Shown: positions 25,185 to 34,085, counted from the stretch's first letter. The stretch is 64,000 bases of DNA from CAVQCJ01 sp963849365 (GCA_963849365.1 CAWKHA010000004.1:992001-1056000); one strand, 5' to 3'. Numbers and translations: made by a program. Notes: generated by a model not told the origin, from the sequence alone.

Positions 25185-26335
25185 CCGCCGCCGTCCGTAC
25201 GCTCGTCTCGGCCTGCCTCGTGGTCACCCTCAGCGCCTGCGCGGCGAGCGGGCAGGTGACAATCCCGTCAGCCGCACCTGCACCCGGAGCCCCGCTCACC
25301 GCCACCCTGGGCACCACGAGCGGAACCTGGGCGATCATTCCGATGGGACGACTGGACGACCCGGCCAACACTTTCTGGCAGCTGTTCGTCCTCGCCGAGA
25401 ACACCAGCACCTGGTCTCTGGTCACGCCTGTCGGTGTGGCGGACAACGGCGGCCTCGTGGCTGCCGGTACCAGCAGCACCAAGCTGGTGGCCGGCTTCAG
25501 ACCGAGCGAGAACCTGAGCTTCTCCCCACTGGCCACCACCGCGGACAACGGCAAGACGTATCAGGCGGACCTCCTCACCGCGGGCCTGGCCGACCTGCCC
25601 GACGCGCTGGCCGCCAGCGTCGGCGGCAGAGCGGCAGCCGTTGTCGACGATGGGAAGACTCTGCTGAGCAGAACCGTGACGGACGGCAGCTGGGGCCGGG
25701 CCGCCGATCTCGACTCGTTGGCCGCCTCGGCGGCCGGGCGGGCCTGCGGCGTGCAAGGACTGACGGCCGTCGCCGTCGCGGGCACCAGCACCTATCTCGG
25801 CCTCACCTGCCGCCGGCCCGGTTCCGTCGGGATCGTGCAGCTCGACGGTTCCTCGATCCACGCCGTCGCCATGACGCCCTCGGCCGCCCTCGTCGGCCGG
25901 CAGGTTCAGGTGCTGCGCCTGCTCGCCTCCGGCAGCGGGCTCATCTCGCTCCTGCGGCTCACCTCCGACGGCCGGACCGGCTATGCAGTCGCTCGCAGCT
26001 CTGCCCACCAGCCGACGTGGACACTCTCCCCGACCGTGGCGGCGCAGGGACCGCTCATCTCGACCGCTGTCACCGCCTCCGGCGCCGTCGCCATCCTCAC
26101 CGGAACATCGACGAGCGCGCTGAGCCTCGCCCTTCTCCAGCCAGGCGCGCCCACCTGGACAACGCTGCCCGCCCCGCCGTCCTCGACCGCGACGGTGGCC
26201 GTCTCCGGCCGACGGGTGGACGCCCTCACGGTCGACTCAGCCCGATTCACCGACTACACGCTCGACACGACCGGCAGTCACTGGGAGCAGACCCAGACCA
26301 TCGATGTGCCCATCTCCTTCGACTCCTCGCACTGA
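25181..26335 (+). CDS. Lipoprotein of unknown function, probably beta-propeller-like
   Basis: A 384-residue product translationally coupled to the membrane-SCO fusion. It has a lipoprotein signal (VRTLVSACLVVTLSACAASG, lipobox Cys about residue 20). The mature sequence is a repeated pattern of short beta strands with small and hydroxyl residues (WSLVTPVGVADNGGLVAAG, LISLLRLTSDGRTGYAVARS), which suggests a propeller fold. No named domain is recognised. Its position argues for a role in assembly or electron supply of the oxidase. Confidence 0.65.
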   Translation: MTAAVRTLVSACLVVTLSACAASGQVTIPSAAPAPGAPLTATLGTTSGTWAIIPMGRLDDPANTFWQLFVLAENTSTWSLVTPVGVADNGGLVAAGTSSTKLVAGFRPSENLSFSPLATTADNGKTYQADLLTAGLADLPDALAASVGGRAAAVVDDGKTLLSRTVTDGSWGRAADLDSLAASAAGRACGVQGLTAVAVAGTSTYLGLTCRRPGSVGIVQLDGSSIHAVAMTPSAALVGRQVQVLRLLASGSGLISLLRLTSDGRTGYAVARSSAHQPTWTLSPTVAAQGPLISTAVTASGAVAILTGTSTSALSLALLQPGAPTWTTLPAPPSSTATVAVSGRRVDALTVDSARFTDYTLDTTGSHWEQTQTIDVPISFDSSH

Positions 26336-26392
26336 CCCGCGAGCGCACCCGCGGTCGCTCGGGGCAAGGGCGTCGCAGGGACGTCCGTCTGT

Positions 26393-27079
26393 TCAGCGAC
26401 GCGCGCCCAGCGGCTCCAGGTCGTCGGTCTGACCGTGGCGCGCGCGCATGAGCCGCCACCAGAAAGCGATCATGATCGCGGCAAGCAGCCACCACTGCGT
26501 CACGTAAATCGCATTCTGGAGGTGGAACTCGGCCTGCGCTTCGTTCTTCGGGGGTAGGACCGGGACCGGCTGGAGCGAGAGCGGGTCCGGTGGGGACTGC
26601 GCAGTCCGCACCAGATAGCCGGAGCTGAGACGCCCACCGCTGGGGCCGGCCCCGACGGTCCCCCGCTCGAGCCGCGCCGTGACGATCACAGGACCGGTCG
26701 GGGGTTGGGCCAGAGACTCGCCCGGCTGCGTCACCCAGCCTCGAACCACCTGCACCTGGCTCTGGCCGGGCAGGGCCAGCATGGTCACCACCCAGTACAC
26801 CCGCTGTCCGCCCAGCAGGTGCCCAGGCTCGGTCATCTGGGTGGCCGGGTCGTACGAGCCCGTGAGTGTCACCTGGCGCGCCATGACGCCGGCCGACACC
26901 GACCCGCCCAGGGGGACCAACCGGTCCAACGGCACGGCCGCCGGCTCGGCGGAGTAGCCGTCCACCGGTCGGTCGACCCGCCCGAGCTGCCACCTGCCCA
27001 GCACGATGCACGCGATGACGACCAGCAGGGCCGAGACTGTGAGCGAGGTCGGGCTCCACGAGCGCTCGGTGGATGGCAC
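26393..27079 (-). CDS. SURF1-family cytochrome oxidase assembly protein
   Basis: A 228-residue membrane protein with one helix at each end (SLTVSALLVVIACIVLGRWQLGR and WWLLAAIMIAFWW) and an extracytoplasmic domain between them, the SURF1 layout. Family markers are LGRWQLGR, RQVTLTGSYDP, VQVVRGWVTQP and the C-terminal YVTQWW. SURF1 aids heme a insertion into subunit I. GTG 27079 was chosen because it precedes the first helix. It is divergent from the TlpA-like gene, leaving 74 bases for both promoters. Confidence 0.88.
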   Translation of the reverse strand: MPSTERSWSPTSLTVSALLVVIACIVLGRWQLGRVDRPVDGYSAEPAAVPLDRLVPLGGSVSAGVMARQVTLTGSYDPATQMTEPGHLLGGQRVYWVVTMLALPGQSQVQVVRGWVTQPGESLAQPPTGPVIVTARLERGTVGAGPSGGRLSSGYLVRTAQSPPDPLSLQPVPVLPPKNEAQAEFHLQNAIYVTQWWLLAAIMIAFWWRLMRARHGQTDDLEPLGARR

Positions 27080-27153
27080 GCGATCAGAGTAGACGCGGCT
27101 GCGCGGCAGCCGGTAGGAGTGCGGACGCGTATACCGGGCGCTAACCTCGCTCG

Positions 27154-27753
27154 GTGCGAGAACCCCGCCAGAGCCGTTCCCACCTCGCCGGTCTGGCTCC
27201 GCGGGCTGCGGTGCTGCTGCTGGTCCTGCCCGTGCTGACGGGATGTTCGGCCGGTCCCGGTGGTGCGGCGACCTCCTCAGCCTCGCAACCATCGGGAACG
27301 GTGGTGGGACTGACCACGTGGCCTTCGGGCTCGCGCCCCCTCGTGCACGACGTCTCCGGAGTCACGATGGGCGGCGAGCGGCTGTCGCTCACCGAGCTGC
27401 GCGGCCAGGTGGTCGTGCTCAACATGTGGGCCTCGTGGTGCTACCCGTGTCGCACCGAGGTTCCCGCCCTGGTGGCGGTCGAGCACGCGACCACCGGCCG
27501 GGGGATCAGCTTCGTGGGCCTCGACGAGCTGGACAGCGGCTCGTCGGCCAAGAGCTTCCTCTCCGCTTACCACGTCGAGTACCCCAACCTGGTCGACGCT
27601 GACGGGTCGCTGCTGGCCAGACTCGGCCGGGTGCCCGCCAACGCCATCCCGAGCACCCTGATCGTGGACCGCACCGGACACGTCGCTGCGAGGGTCATCG
27701 GGCCGGTGACCGCCGCCGAGCTCACGTCCGTGCTCGCCCAGCTGGCACCGTGA
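27154..27753 (+). CDS. TlpA/ResA-like thiol-disulfide oxidoreductase lipoprotein
   Basis: A 199-residue lipoprotein (signal VLLLVLPVLTGCSAG, lipobox Cys31). The thioredoxin fold contains WASWCYPCRTEVPAL, active CxxC Cys-Tyr-Pro-Cys near residue 94, and the cis-Pro segment NAIPSTLIVDRTG. TlpA proteins reduce the cysteines of subunit II and SCO before copper loading. The location among oxidase genes fits that role. Confidence 0.88.
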   Translation: MREPRQSRSHLAGLAPRAAVLLLVLPVLTGCSAGPGGAATSSASQPSGTVVGLTTWPSGSRPLVHDVSGVTMGGERLSLTELRGQVVVLNMWASWCYPCRTEVPALVAVEHATTGRGISFVGLDELDSGSSAKSFLSAYHVEYPNLVDADGSLLARLGRVPANAIPSTLIVDRTGHVAARVIGPVTAAELTSVLAQLAP

Positions 27754-27939
27754 TCCCGCGCCGGCCGTGAGCCGGCCGCATCCCGGTCCTATACAGCGTC
27801 CCGCGACACGGCGCAAACTGATCTTCGGTTTGATCTGTACCGCACCTATCCGCAGTCGTATGGTGTGCCTGTTCGACGGCATCATGATCTTGGCCTGGGG
27901 GCTCTGCAGCACGACGCACTCGGAAGCGAGGTGGGGTGC

Positions 27940-28863
27940 GTGTCCTTGGCGACGGCCGAGGTTGTCAGGGTCCAGCGGTCACGCGCCAGCGTCGTCCGGT
28001 CGTACGTTGCTCTGACCAAGCCGCGCATCATCGAGCTGCTCCTGGTGACCACCCTTCCCGCGATGGTGCTGGCAGCCGGGCGCATGCCGAAGCCAGGGCT
28101 GGCGCTGGCGACGATGCTGGCGGGCGCACTGGCGGCGGGAAGCGCGAACGCGCTGAACTGCTACCTCGACCGGGACATCGACGCGTTGATGAACCGGACC
28201 GCGAACCGTCCGCTGACCTCAGGAGCCGTGTCGCCGACCGAGGCGCTCGTGTTCGGTGTCGTGCTCGGCCTCGTGGCGACCGCAGGCATGTGGGCCGCGA
28301 CGAACGCCCTCGCCGCTGCGCTGACAGTGGCGGCGATCGGCTTCTACGTTCTCGTCTACACCCTGGGGCTCAAGCGGCGAACCGCACAGAACATCGTCTG
28401 GGGCGGAGCGGCAGGCTGCATGCCGGTGCTGATCGGCTGGGCCGCCGTGAAGGGGTCGCTCGGGTGGCCTCCGGTGGTGCTGTTCGCTGTCATCTTCTTC
28501 TGGACTCCGCCGCACTTCTGGGCGCTCGCCCTGCGATTCCGGAAGGACTACGCCGCAGCTGGGGTGCCCATGCTTCCGGTCGTGGCGACGGACGCGGTCG
28601 TCGCCCGTCGGATCTGGATCTACTCGTGGGCGATGGTTGCGGCGTCCCTCGCGCTCTGGCCGGTCGCCCGCCTGGGCGTGGGCTACGGTATCTGCGCTCT
28701 TGCGCTCGGAGGCGTGTTCCTGAGGGAGGCCCACCGGCTCCGCACCCGGCTACGGAAAGGGGGGCCGGCAGCTCCGATGCGGCTCTTCCACTGGTCGATC
28801 ACGTATCTGAGCCTGCTGTCCACGGCGATCGTCCTGGACGTGCTCGTGCGGACCTGGACCTGA
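27940..28863 (+). CDS. ctaB: Protoheme IX farnesyltransferase (heme O synthase)
   Basis: A 307-residue integral membrane enzyme of the UbiA prenyltransferase family that adds farnesyl to heme b, the first step to heme A. The diphosphate/Mg motif NCYLDRDIDALMNRT lies near residue 76, with the second Asp-containing loop FRKDYAAAGVPMLPVV and ALTKPRIIELLLVTT at the start; about nine helices. GTG 27940 is placed seven bases after GAGG; GTG 27931 is an alternative. It heads the block ctaB-cupredoxin-coxII-I-III. No heme A synthase (ctaA) is seen in the island. Confidence 0.93.
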   Translation: MSLATAEVVRVQRSRASVVRSYVALTKPRIIELLLVTTLPAMVLAAGRMPKPGLALATMLAGALAAGSANALNCYLDRDIDALMNRTANRPLTSGAVSPTEALVFGVVLGLVATAGMWAATNALAAALTVAAIGFYVLVYTLGLKRRTAQNIVWGGAAGCMPVLIGWAAVKGSLGWPPVVLFAVIFFWTPPHFWALALRFRKDYAAAGVPMLPVVATDAVVARRIWIYSWAMVAASLALWPVARLGVGYGICALALGGVFLREAHRLRTRLRKGGPAAPMRLFHWSITYLSLLSTAIVLDVLVRTWT

Positions 28864-28915
28864 CTTTGTCCGCACACCCCTGCCCGCTGACAGGACCTAC
28901 CCCAGGGAGGCTCCG

Positions 28916-29584
28916 GTGACCAAGTCGGGACGAACCGCGATCGTGCTGGGTGCGGCGGTCGCAGCGGTGGGCGTCGTGGCTGGTGTGGCCATCTACCTGG
29001 TGTCCTACCCGCCCACAGTGGCAGCCGCGTCGACCGGCTCCCGCGAGGCGAACGTGACCCTGCAGACGGTGCCCGCGATCAACCTGGAGCCGCACCCGAC
29101 CTGGGTCTCCTACTTGATCAAGCAGGGCGACACGTGGGTCCACAGCACGATGTTCCAGGTCCCCGCCTACAGCCTGGTCCACTTCACCGTCTACCAGTTC
29201 GACACCGGCAGCCCGCTGCGCAACCCGTTCATGAACCAGGTCGCCGGCACCGTCGGCGGGACCGAGAACATCAACGGCACAGACGTCAGCATCTTCAACG
29301 GGAATGTCGGTGACGGGACCGGGCACAGCTTCACGATACCCGCGCTGGGGACCTCGGTCGTGTTCCCCGGGGTGGCTGAGGACTCGAAGAACCCCTGCGA
29401 CCAACCCGCCCCCTGCCCGTTGTCGACGGACCACAACACGATCACCTTCACCATCCGGACCGGCGCGCCCGGGACATACGTCTGGCAGTGCTTCGTGCCC
29501 TGCGCGGCGGGGTTCCCGCTCGGGTTCGGCGGACCGATGTCCACCCTGGGCTACATGAACGGCTTCATGAAGGTGGTCGCGTGA
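28916..29584 (+). CDS. Membrane-anchored cupredoxin, first gene of the oxidase operon
   Basis: A 222-residue protein. GTG 28916 follows AGGGAGG. The uncleaved-looking N-terminal helix (residues 7-31) anchors a cupredoxin fold. Candidate copper ligands are His137 (GTGHSFTIP), Cys192 and Cys196 (WQCFVPC), and Met208/Met214 (GGPMSTLGYM), the end pattern of sulfocyanin or N2OR-C-type cupredoxins; the Cys pair could even support a two-copper site. The stop overlaps the coxII ATG by one base (TGATG), so it is made together with the oxidase and is the likely electron donor or an extra subunit. Confidence 0.8.
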   Translation: MTKSGRTAIVLGAAVAAVGVVAGVAIYLVSYPPTVAAASTGSREANVTLQTVPAINLEPHPTWVSYLIKQGDTWVHSTMFQVPAYSLVHFTVYQFDTGSPLRNPFMNQVAGTVGGTENINGTDVSIFNGNVGDGTGHSFTIPALGTSVVFPGVAEDSKNPCDQPAPCPLSTDHNTITFTIRTGAPGTYVWQCFVPCAAGFPLGFGGPMSTLGYMNGFMKVVA

Positions 29585-30555
29585 TGGCGGGGGATGCCGC
29601 GCCGGGCGGCCACGTCGAGCCGACGGACCGGCAGCACCTGTTGCGGATCGGGGCGATCTGGCTGGTCCTGTCCGTCATCGCGATGCCGCTCGTGTACTTC
29701 GTGCTCGGTCCGCACCTGCCGCCCGGGACGGACTCGAACGAGGCACGCTCCCAGCAGTTCGACAACACCGTGCTGGCCACCGTCGCCACACCGGTGTTCC
29801 TGTTCATCTGGGTGTACGTCGGGTACGCGCTCAAGAACTGGCGGGTCCCGTCGGACACCCCCGTCGACGAGCTCGTCGACGGGCCACCCATCCGTGGACA
29901 CCGTGGTTTCCAGACCGCCTGGCTGGTGATCACCTCAGCCACGGTCATCTCGCTCTTCGTCTTCGGGACGGCCGAGCTGGTGTCGGACCACGGAGCCGGA
30001 ACCGGGTCGGGGTCGGCTCCGATCTGGACTCCCGCCGGATTCTCGACGGACCTCACCAAGAGCAAGCTGCTGCAGGTCCAGGTAATCGCCCAGCAGTGGC
30101 GCTGGACCTTCCGCTTCCCGCAGTACGCCGGCGTCGAGACCTCCGAGCTCGAGCTTCCGGTCGGGCAGGCGGTCCAGTTCAACGTGACTTCTCTGGACGT
30201 GATCCACTCCTTCTGGGCCGTCGACCTCGGGCTGAAGGCGGATGCCAACCCGGGGGCCAACAACATCGCCTTCGCCACCCCCACCAGGCTGGGGTCGATG
30301 AACATCAGGTGTGCCGAGCTGTGCGGGATCTACCACGGTGCGATGTTCAGCACCGGGCACGTCGTGAGCCACCAAGACTTCGACGCCTGGATCGCCGGCC
30401 AGCTCGTCCTGCACCGGGACCTGATCCCGCAGCTGCCGCCGTACGCGGACTACTACATCCCGCAGACGGACGGCGGGTATCTCGACCCAGGGGAGGACCC
30501 GCCACCCCCGGTCGACACGGGACTGCCGCCAGCGCCGCCCGACTCGACCTCGTAG
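29584..30555 (+). CDS. ctaC: Cytochrome c oxidase subunit II (CuA subunit)
   Basis: A 323-residue protein with three hydrophobic stretches near 22-41, 68-82 and 112-130, then the CuA domain. The aromatic entry segment QQWRWTFRFP (170-179) and all CuA ligands are present: His208 (DVIHSFW), Cys243, Glu245, Cys247, His251 and Met254 in CAELCGIYHGAM. A Pro-rich tail (PPPPVDTGLPPAPP) ends the protein; no fused cytochrome c domain is present, so electrons must come from a separate donor. ATG 29584 overlaps the cupredoxin stop. Confidence 0.95.
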   Translation: MAGDAAPGGHVEPTDRQHLLRIGAIWLVLSVIAMPLVYFVLGPHLPPGTDSNEARSQQFDNTVLATVATPVFLFIWVYVGYALKNWRVPSDTPVDELVDGPPIRGHRGFQTAWLVITSATVISLFVFGTAELVSDHGAGTGSGSAPIWTPAGFSTDLTKSKLLQVQVIAQQWRWTFRFPQYAGVETSELELPVGQAVQFNVTSLDVIHSFWAVDLGLKADANPGANNIAFATPTRLGSMNIRCAELCGIYHGAMFSTGHVVSHQDFDAWIAGQLVLHRDLIPQLPPYADYYIPQTDGGYLDPGEDPPPPVDTGLPPAPPDSTS

Positions 30556-30570
30556 GGAGGCTGCACGCAG

Positions 30571-32520
30571 ATGGCCACGGACACCTCTTCCGCAGCCGCC
30601 GGCATCGAGGCCGGCGGGTCCTCCGAACGGCCCGGCGAGCCCCGGACCCGCCCGGGCTGGCGCAGGCCCGGTGTGCTCCTCGGCTTCGTCGGCGCGATCA
30701 TCGGCTACCTCGTCGGTTACTACCTGGGCGAGTGGATCGGGCGGAACGACCAGCAGGTCCAGGGTATGGGGCAGAACGACTACGCCGTCACGCTCGCGTA
30801 CCTCGTGGCCACCGTCGGTTGGCTCGCCGGCATCGGTGGTCTGACCTATCCGGTCCAGAAGCTGCTCGGACTCCAGCCTGAACCTGCCTACGAGACCAAG
30901 CGCACCCGAGGGATGTACTTCCGGTACACCCTCGACCACAAGGTGGTGGGCGTCCAGTACCTGGTCGCCATGCTCGTGTACTTCTTCGTGGCCGGCCTGT
31001 TCGCGCTGGTGATCCGGACTGAGCTGCTGTCGCCCACCCGTCACCTGATCCCCCCCGGGAAGTACCTGGAGGTGGTCGGGGAGCACGGCACGATGATGAT
31101 GATGATGATGACTTCGGTCATCCTCGGTCCGTTCGGCAACTACTTCGTGCCGTTGATGATCGGCGCACGTCGGATGGCGTTCCCCCGGCTCGAGGCGCTG
31201 TCGTTCTGGCTGACCCCCGCGGCCTTCTTCATCCTCCTGTCCGGCCTTCTCGTCGGAGGATTCCCGACCGGCTGGACCGGCTACGCACCCTTGTCGATCG
31301 AGTCAACCCAGGGCCAGGACGCGTACCTGGTCGCGTTCGGCCTGATCGCTGTGTCGATGATCGTCGGTGGTTTCAACATCGTCGTCACGATCATCAACTA
31401 CCGGGCTCCTGGGATGAGCTGGACCCGGCTGCCGCTGTTCGTCTGGTCGATGCTGGTCACGGCCCTGCTGATGGTCCTGGCTGCGCCGGTCCTCGTTCTC
31501 GCCTGCTACCTGTCCCTGATGGACCGCACGGTGCAGACGGCCCTGTTCGACGTCGAGCACGGCGGCAGTCCGTACCTGTGGGAGAACCTGTTCTGGTTCT
31601 TCGGCCACCCTGAGGTCTACATCCTGGCGTTGCCCGGGTTCGGTATCGCAGCCGAGCTGCTGCCGGTGTTCACCCGCAAGCCCGTCTTCGGCTACCGGAC
31701 GTTCGTCGCGGGCATGGTCGGCGTGGGTTTGTTGAGCTTCTTCGTCTGGCAGCACCACCTGTTCGTCAGCGGGATCAACCCGGACATGCGACCTGTGGTC
31801 ATGCTGACGACCGAGCTCATCTCGATCCCGACAGGCATCATCTTCCTGTGCGCGATCGGCACGCTGTGGCGGGCCCGGATCCGGCTGACGGTCCCGATGC
31901 TGTTCGTGCTGGGCGGCCTCTTCAACTTCCTCATCGGTGGCATCTCCGGTGTCTTCCTGTCCGATGTCCCGACCGACTCGGTGGCGCACGGCAGCTTCTT
32001 CGTGATGTCGCACTTCCACTACACGATCATGGGCGGCTACATGTTCTTCTTCTTCGCCGGCCTGTACTACTGGCTGCCGAAGATGACCGGGCGGATGCTC
32101 GACAAGCGGCTCGGGCAGGTCCATTTCTGGACTCTCTTTGTCTTCTTCAACTCCACCTTCCTGCCGTTGTTCGCAATCGGTGAGCTGGGCATGCCTCGTC
32201 GTGTCTTCGAGTACGCCGCCTCGCTGCAGGCACTCAACGTGTGGGTGTCCATCTCGGCCTACCTGATCGCCCTGTCGATGCTGGTCTTCATCTTCAACTT
32301 CCTCAAGAGCACGGTCATCGACCCGGCGCCGACGACGCTGGCTGCGAACCCATGGGGTTCGCGTGGCCTCGAATGGATGACGTCGACACCGCCCGCCGCG
32401 GACAACTTCGACAGGATCCCCACGGTCGTGTCCGGCCCGTACGAGTACGGAACCGGCGCCGGTCCCATGGCGATCCAGGATCCGGCCGAGATCCTCAAGC
32501 AGGCCGAAGGAGTGAGCTGA
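30571..32520 (+). CDS. ctaD: Cytochrome c oxidase subunit I (heme-copper catalytic subunit) with altered proton-channel residues
   Basis: A 649-residue membrane protein with a clear AGGGAGG site. All metal ligands are present: heme a His172 (EHGT) and His483, CuB His346, His395 and His396, heme a3 His481; Glu348 and the crosslinking Tyr350 are in GHPEVY. The usual D-channel segment GAPDMAFPRLN reads GARRMAFPRLE (Asp to Arg201, Asn to Glu208), and the K-channel segment PTGIK reads PTGII (Lys to Ile424). A roughly 110-residue N-terminal extension adds two helices (34-51, 73-95). Ligands indicate an active oxidase; proton routes must differ from A1 enzymes. Confidence 0.95.
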   Translation: MATDTSSAAAGIEAGGSSERPGEPRTRPGWRRPGVLLGFVGAIIGYLVGYYLGEWIGRNDQQVQGMGQNDYAVTLAYLVATVGWLAGIGGLTYPVQKLLGLQPEPAYETKRTRGMYFRYTLDHKVVGVQYLVAMLVYFFVAGLFALVIRTELLSPTRHLIPPGKYLEVVGEHGTMMMMMMTSVILGPFGNYFVPLMIGARRMAFPRLEALSFWLTPAAFFILLSGLLVGGFPTGWTGYAPLSIESTQGQDAYLVAFGLIAVSMIVGGFNIVVTIINYRAPGMSWTRLPLFVWSMLVTALLMVLAAPVLVLACYLSLMDRTVQTALFDVEHGGSPYLWENLFWFFGHPEVYILALPGFGIAAELLPVFTRKPVFGYRTFVAGMVGVGLLSFFVWQHHLFVSGINPDMRPVVMLTTELISIPTGIIFLCAIGTLWRARIRLTVPMLFVLGGLFNFLIGGISGVFLSDVPTDSVAHGSFFVMSHFHYTIMGGYMFFFFAGLYYWLPKMTGRMLDKRLGQVHFWTLFVFFNSTFLPLFAIGELGMPRRVFEYAASLQALNVWVSISAYLIALSMLVFIFNFLKSTVIDPAPTTLAANPWGSRGLEWMTSTPPAADNFDRIPTVVSGPYEYGTGAGPMAIQDPAEILKQAEGVS

Positions 32521-32521
32521 G

Positions 32522-33193
32522 GTGGCAGACGTGGTGGCCGGGGCGCCGGCCGAGGGACCGGTTCAGGCTCATGAGCACAACAGCGGCATCGAGCGCACCG
32601 CCGCCCGCGGTGCCTACTGGTCGGGCTCGCGGCTGCTGGTGGCACTGTCGGCGATGATGCTCGGGACCGGCGTCTTCGCCTACTTCTACCTGCACTCGCT
32701 GAACTCCTCCGGACTGTGGCGCACGCCGGGGCAGCGACCGTCGGACTTCATCAGCGTGCCGGTTCTCGCCCTCACCATCGTCGGCGCAGCCCTGTTCTGG
32801 TGGTACACGCGGCTGATGCTCGACGGACGGTCGAACTCCGCGGACTGGCGGGTGGCGACCGGGGTGGCGGCGGCGATGTTCCTGGCGGCGGCGGGGCTGC
32901 AGCTCTGGGGGATGACCAGGACCGGGTTCTACCCGGGGTCGTCCGGGTACGCATCCTGCTATGTGGCGATCATGCCGGTCTTCGCCGTCTTCTGCCTCGG
33001 CACGGCCTACTGGCTCGAGACGTTGCTGGCGCGCTCGTTGCGGGTCCGGTGGGTCGTCTCTCCCGAGGGCCCGGCCCTGGACTCCCTGGAACGCACGATG
33101 TTCGCGGGGTCGGCGCTCGGCGCCAAGGTGTTCGTCGTCTTCGTGGCGCTGGTCTCCATCGTCCTGTTCGTCCTGTTCTCGGTGCTGTCGTGA
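32522..33193 (+). CDS. ctaE: Cytochrome c oxidase subunit III
   Basis: A 223-residue membrane protein, GTG two bases after the subunit I stop. About five helices are predicted (LLVALSAMMLGTGVFAYFYL, VPVLALTIVGAALFWWY, VATGVAAAMFLAAAGLQLW, VAIMPVFAVFCLGTAYWLE and the C-terminal VFVVFVALVSIVLFVLF). The sequence is divergent from textbook subunit III, lacking the two N-terminal helices, so the assignment leans on operon position and general pattern. Confidence 0.75.
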   Translation: MADVVAGAPAEGPVQAHEHNSGIERTAARGAYWSGSRLLVALSAMMLGTGVFAYFYLHSLNSSGLWRTPGQRPSDFISVPVLALTIVGAALFWWYTRLMLDGRSNSADWRVATGVAAAMFLAAAGLQLWGMTRTGFYPGSSGYASCYVAIMPVFAVFCLGTAYWLETLLARSLRVRWVVSPEGPALDSLERTMFAGSALGAKVFVVFVALVSIVLFVLFSVLS

Positions 33194-33205
33194 AGGATGT
33201 CGGCC

Positions 33206-33319
33206 ATGGGTGAGATTGCCGCAGCGAATCCGGCCGGGGCCGTACTCACGTACACCTTCCTCGTGAGTCTGTTCCTCTGTGTCCTCCTCTGGGGCTTCTT
33301 CAGCCGCAAGGGCCGGTGA
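33206..33319 (+). CDS. 37-residue single-helix protein, probable small oxidase subunit (subunit IV-like)
   Basis: ATG 33206 to TGA 33317-33319 encodes MGEIAAANPAGAVLTYTFLV followed by SLFLCVLLWGFFSRKGR: a short polar start, one membrane helix and a basic end. It follows subunit III by 12 bases and ends before a convergent gene. Very small one-helix subunits close many actinobacterial and Bacillus oxidase operons. No strong ribosome site is visible apart from GAAGGATG about eight bases upstream. Confidence 0.6.
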   Translation: MGEIAAANPAGAVLTYTFLVSLFLCVLLWGFFSRKGR

Positions 33320-33345
33320 CCAGCGAACGGTCAACCGCAGCCGGC

Positions 33346-33951
33346 TCAACCAACCAGCACGCTGGGGCGGACAGCGTCGAGCTCGAACGAGACGGCTCCG
33401 GCACCGAGAGACTCCGCGGTGCTGTCGAACGATCGCTGCGCGACCGTGGCCTGAGCCTGCATGTCGGACAGGCGTGCGTGCAGCCGCGCCAGCAGGGTCG
33501 GGTCGCCCGGCGAGGTCATGAGCTGCTCGATCTCCTGAGCGACGTCGACCCCGTCCGAGAAGCACCACGTGTAGAGCCGTTGGGTCGCCTGGTCGAGATG
33601 GAAGCGCGCCAGCGAGCGCGGGGGCTGCAGAGCACCGAGGTCTTCGATCGCTCTGTTCCCCATGGGTGTGCAGTCCAGCGCGGTCTGACTGGCGATCCCG
33701 GCTGCCGTCTCGCGCTGCGTCGAGACACCGGCCGTGATCTGGTTGTAGGCGCTGATGGTCTGCTCGATCTCGCCGGCGCAGGACTGCACATCCCCGTTCA
33801 CCTGGGTGGCGTAGCTCGCGAAGTCGCTGCGCAGGTCGCCGGCCGTCGCCTTGTGGGGCCAGTCCAGCACGGCTGCCAGACCCACAACGACCAGGGCGAT
33901 GCCGGCGACCGATGCCTTTCGGTGCTGGGCGAACCACCTGATCTCCGCCAT
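33346..33951 (-). CDS. Membrane-anchored helical protein of unknown function
   Basis: A 201-residue product with one N-terminal helix (KASVAGIALVVVGLAAVL, residues 12-29) and a mainly helical, Gln/Ala-rich outer domain containing three Cys (VQSCAGEIE, ALDCTPMGN, YTWCFSDG). No family is recognised. It points against the oxidase operon and shares its upstream region with the divergent CtaG gene. The paired cysteines could suit a periplasmic redox or copper role, but that is a guess. Confidence 0.7.
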   Translation of the reverse strand: MAEIRWFAQHRKASVAGIALVVVGLAAVLDWPHKATAGDLRSDFASYATQVNGDVQSCAGEIEQTISAYNQITAGVSTQRETAAGIASQTALDCTPMGNRAIEDLGALQPPRSLARFHLDQATQRLYTWCFSDGVDVAQEIEQLMTSPGDPTLLARLHARLSDMQAQATVAQRSFDSTAESLGAGAVSFELDAVRPSVLVG

Positions 33952-34085
33952 GCTGGCGCGTCCTCCAACCGACCCGCACGCCGCGTCGTTTGCGTGACGA
34001 CGGCACCGTGCGCCGAGACTACCTCGGCCGTGGGCGGTGCAACCGGCCGCGTAGGAAAGCTCCGCCGGCCGGGGAGACGGGTTGG

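Noticed and set aside
28219..28734. Reverse-strand frame inside ctaB
   Set aside because: It is rich in His, Arg and Asp as expected from antisense of a membrane protein; ctaB motifs are complete.
30571..32520. Possibility that subunit I is a nitric oxide reductase or a B- or C-type oxidase
   Set aside because: GHPEVY with Tyr350, WQHHLF and a CuA-containing subunit II indicate an A-like oxygen reductase despite the channel changes.
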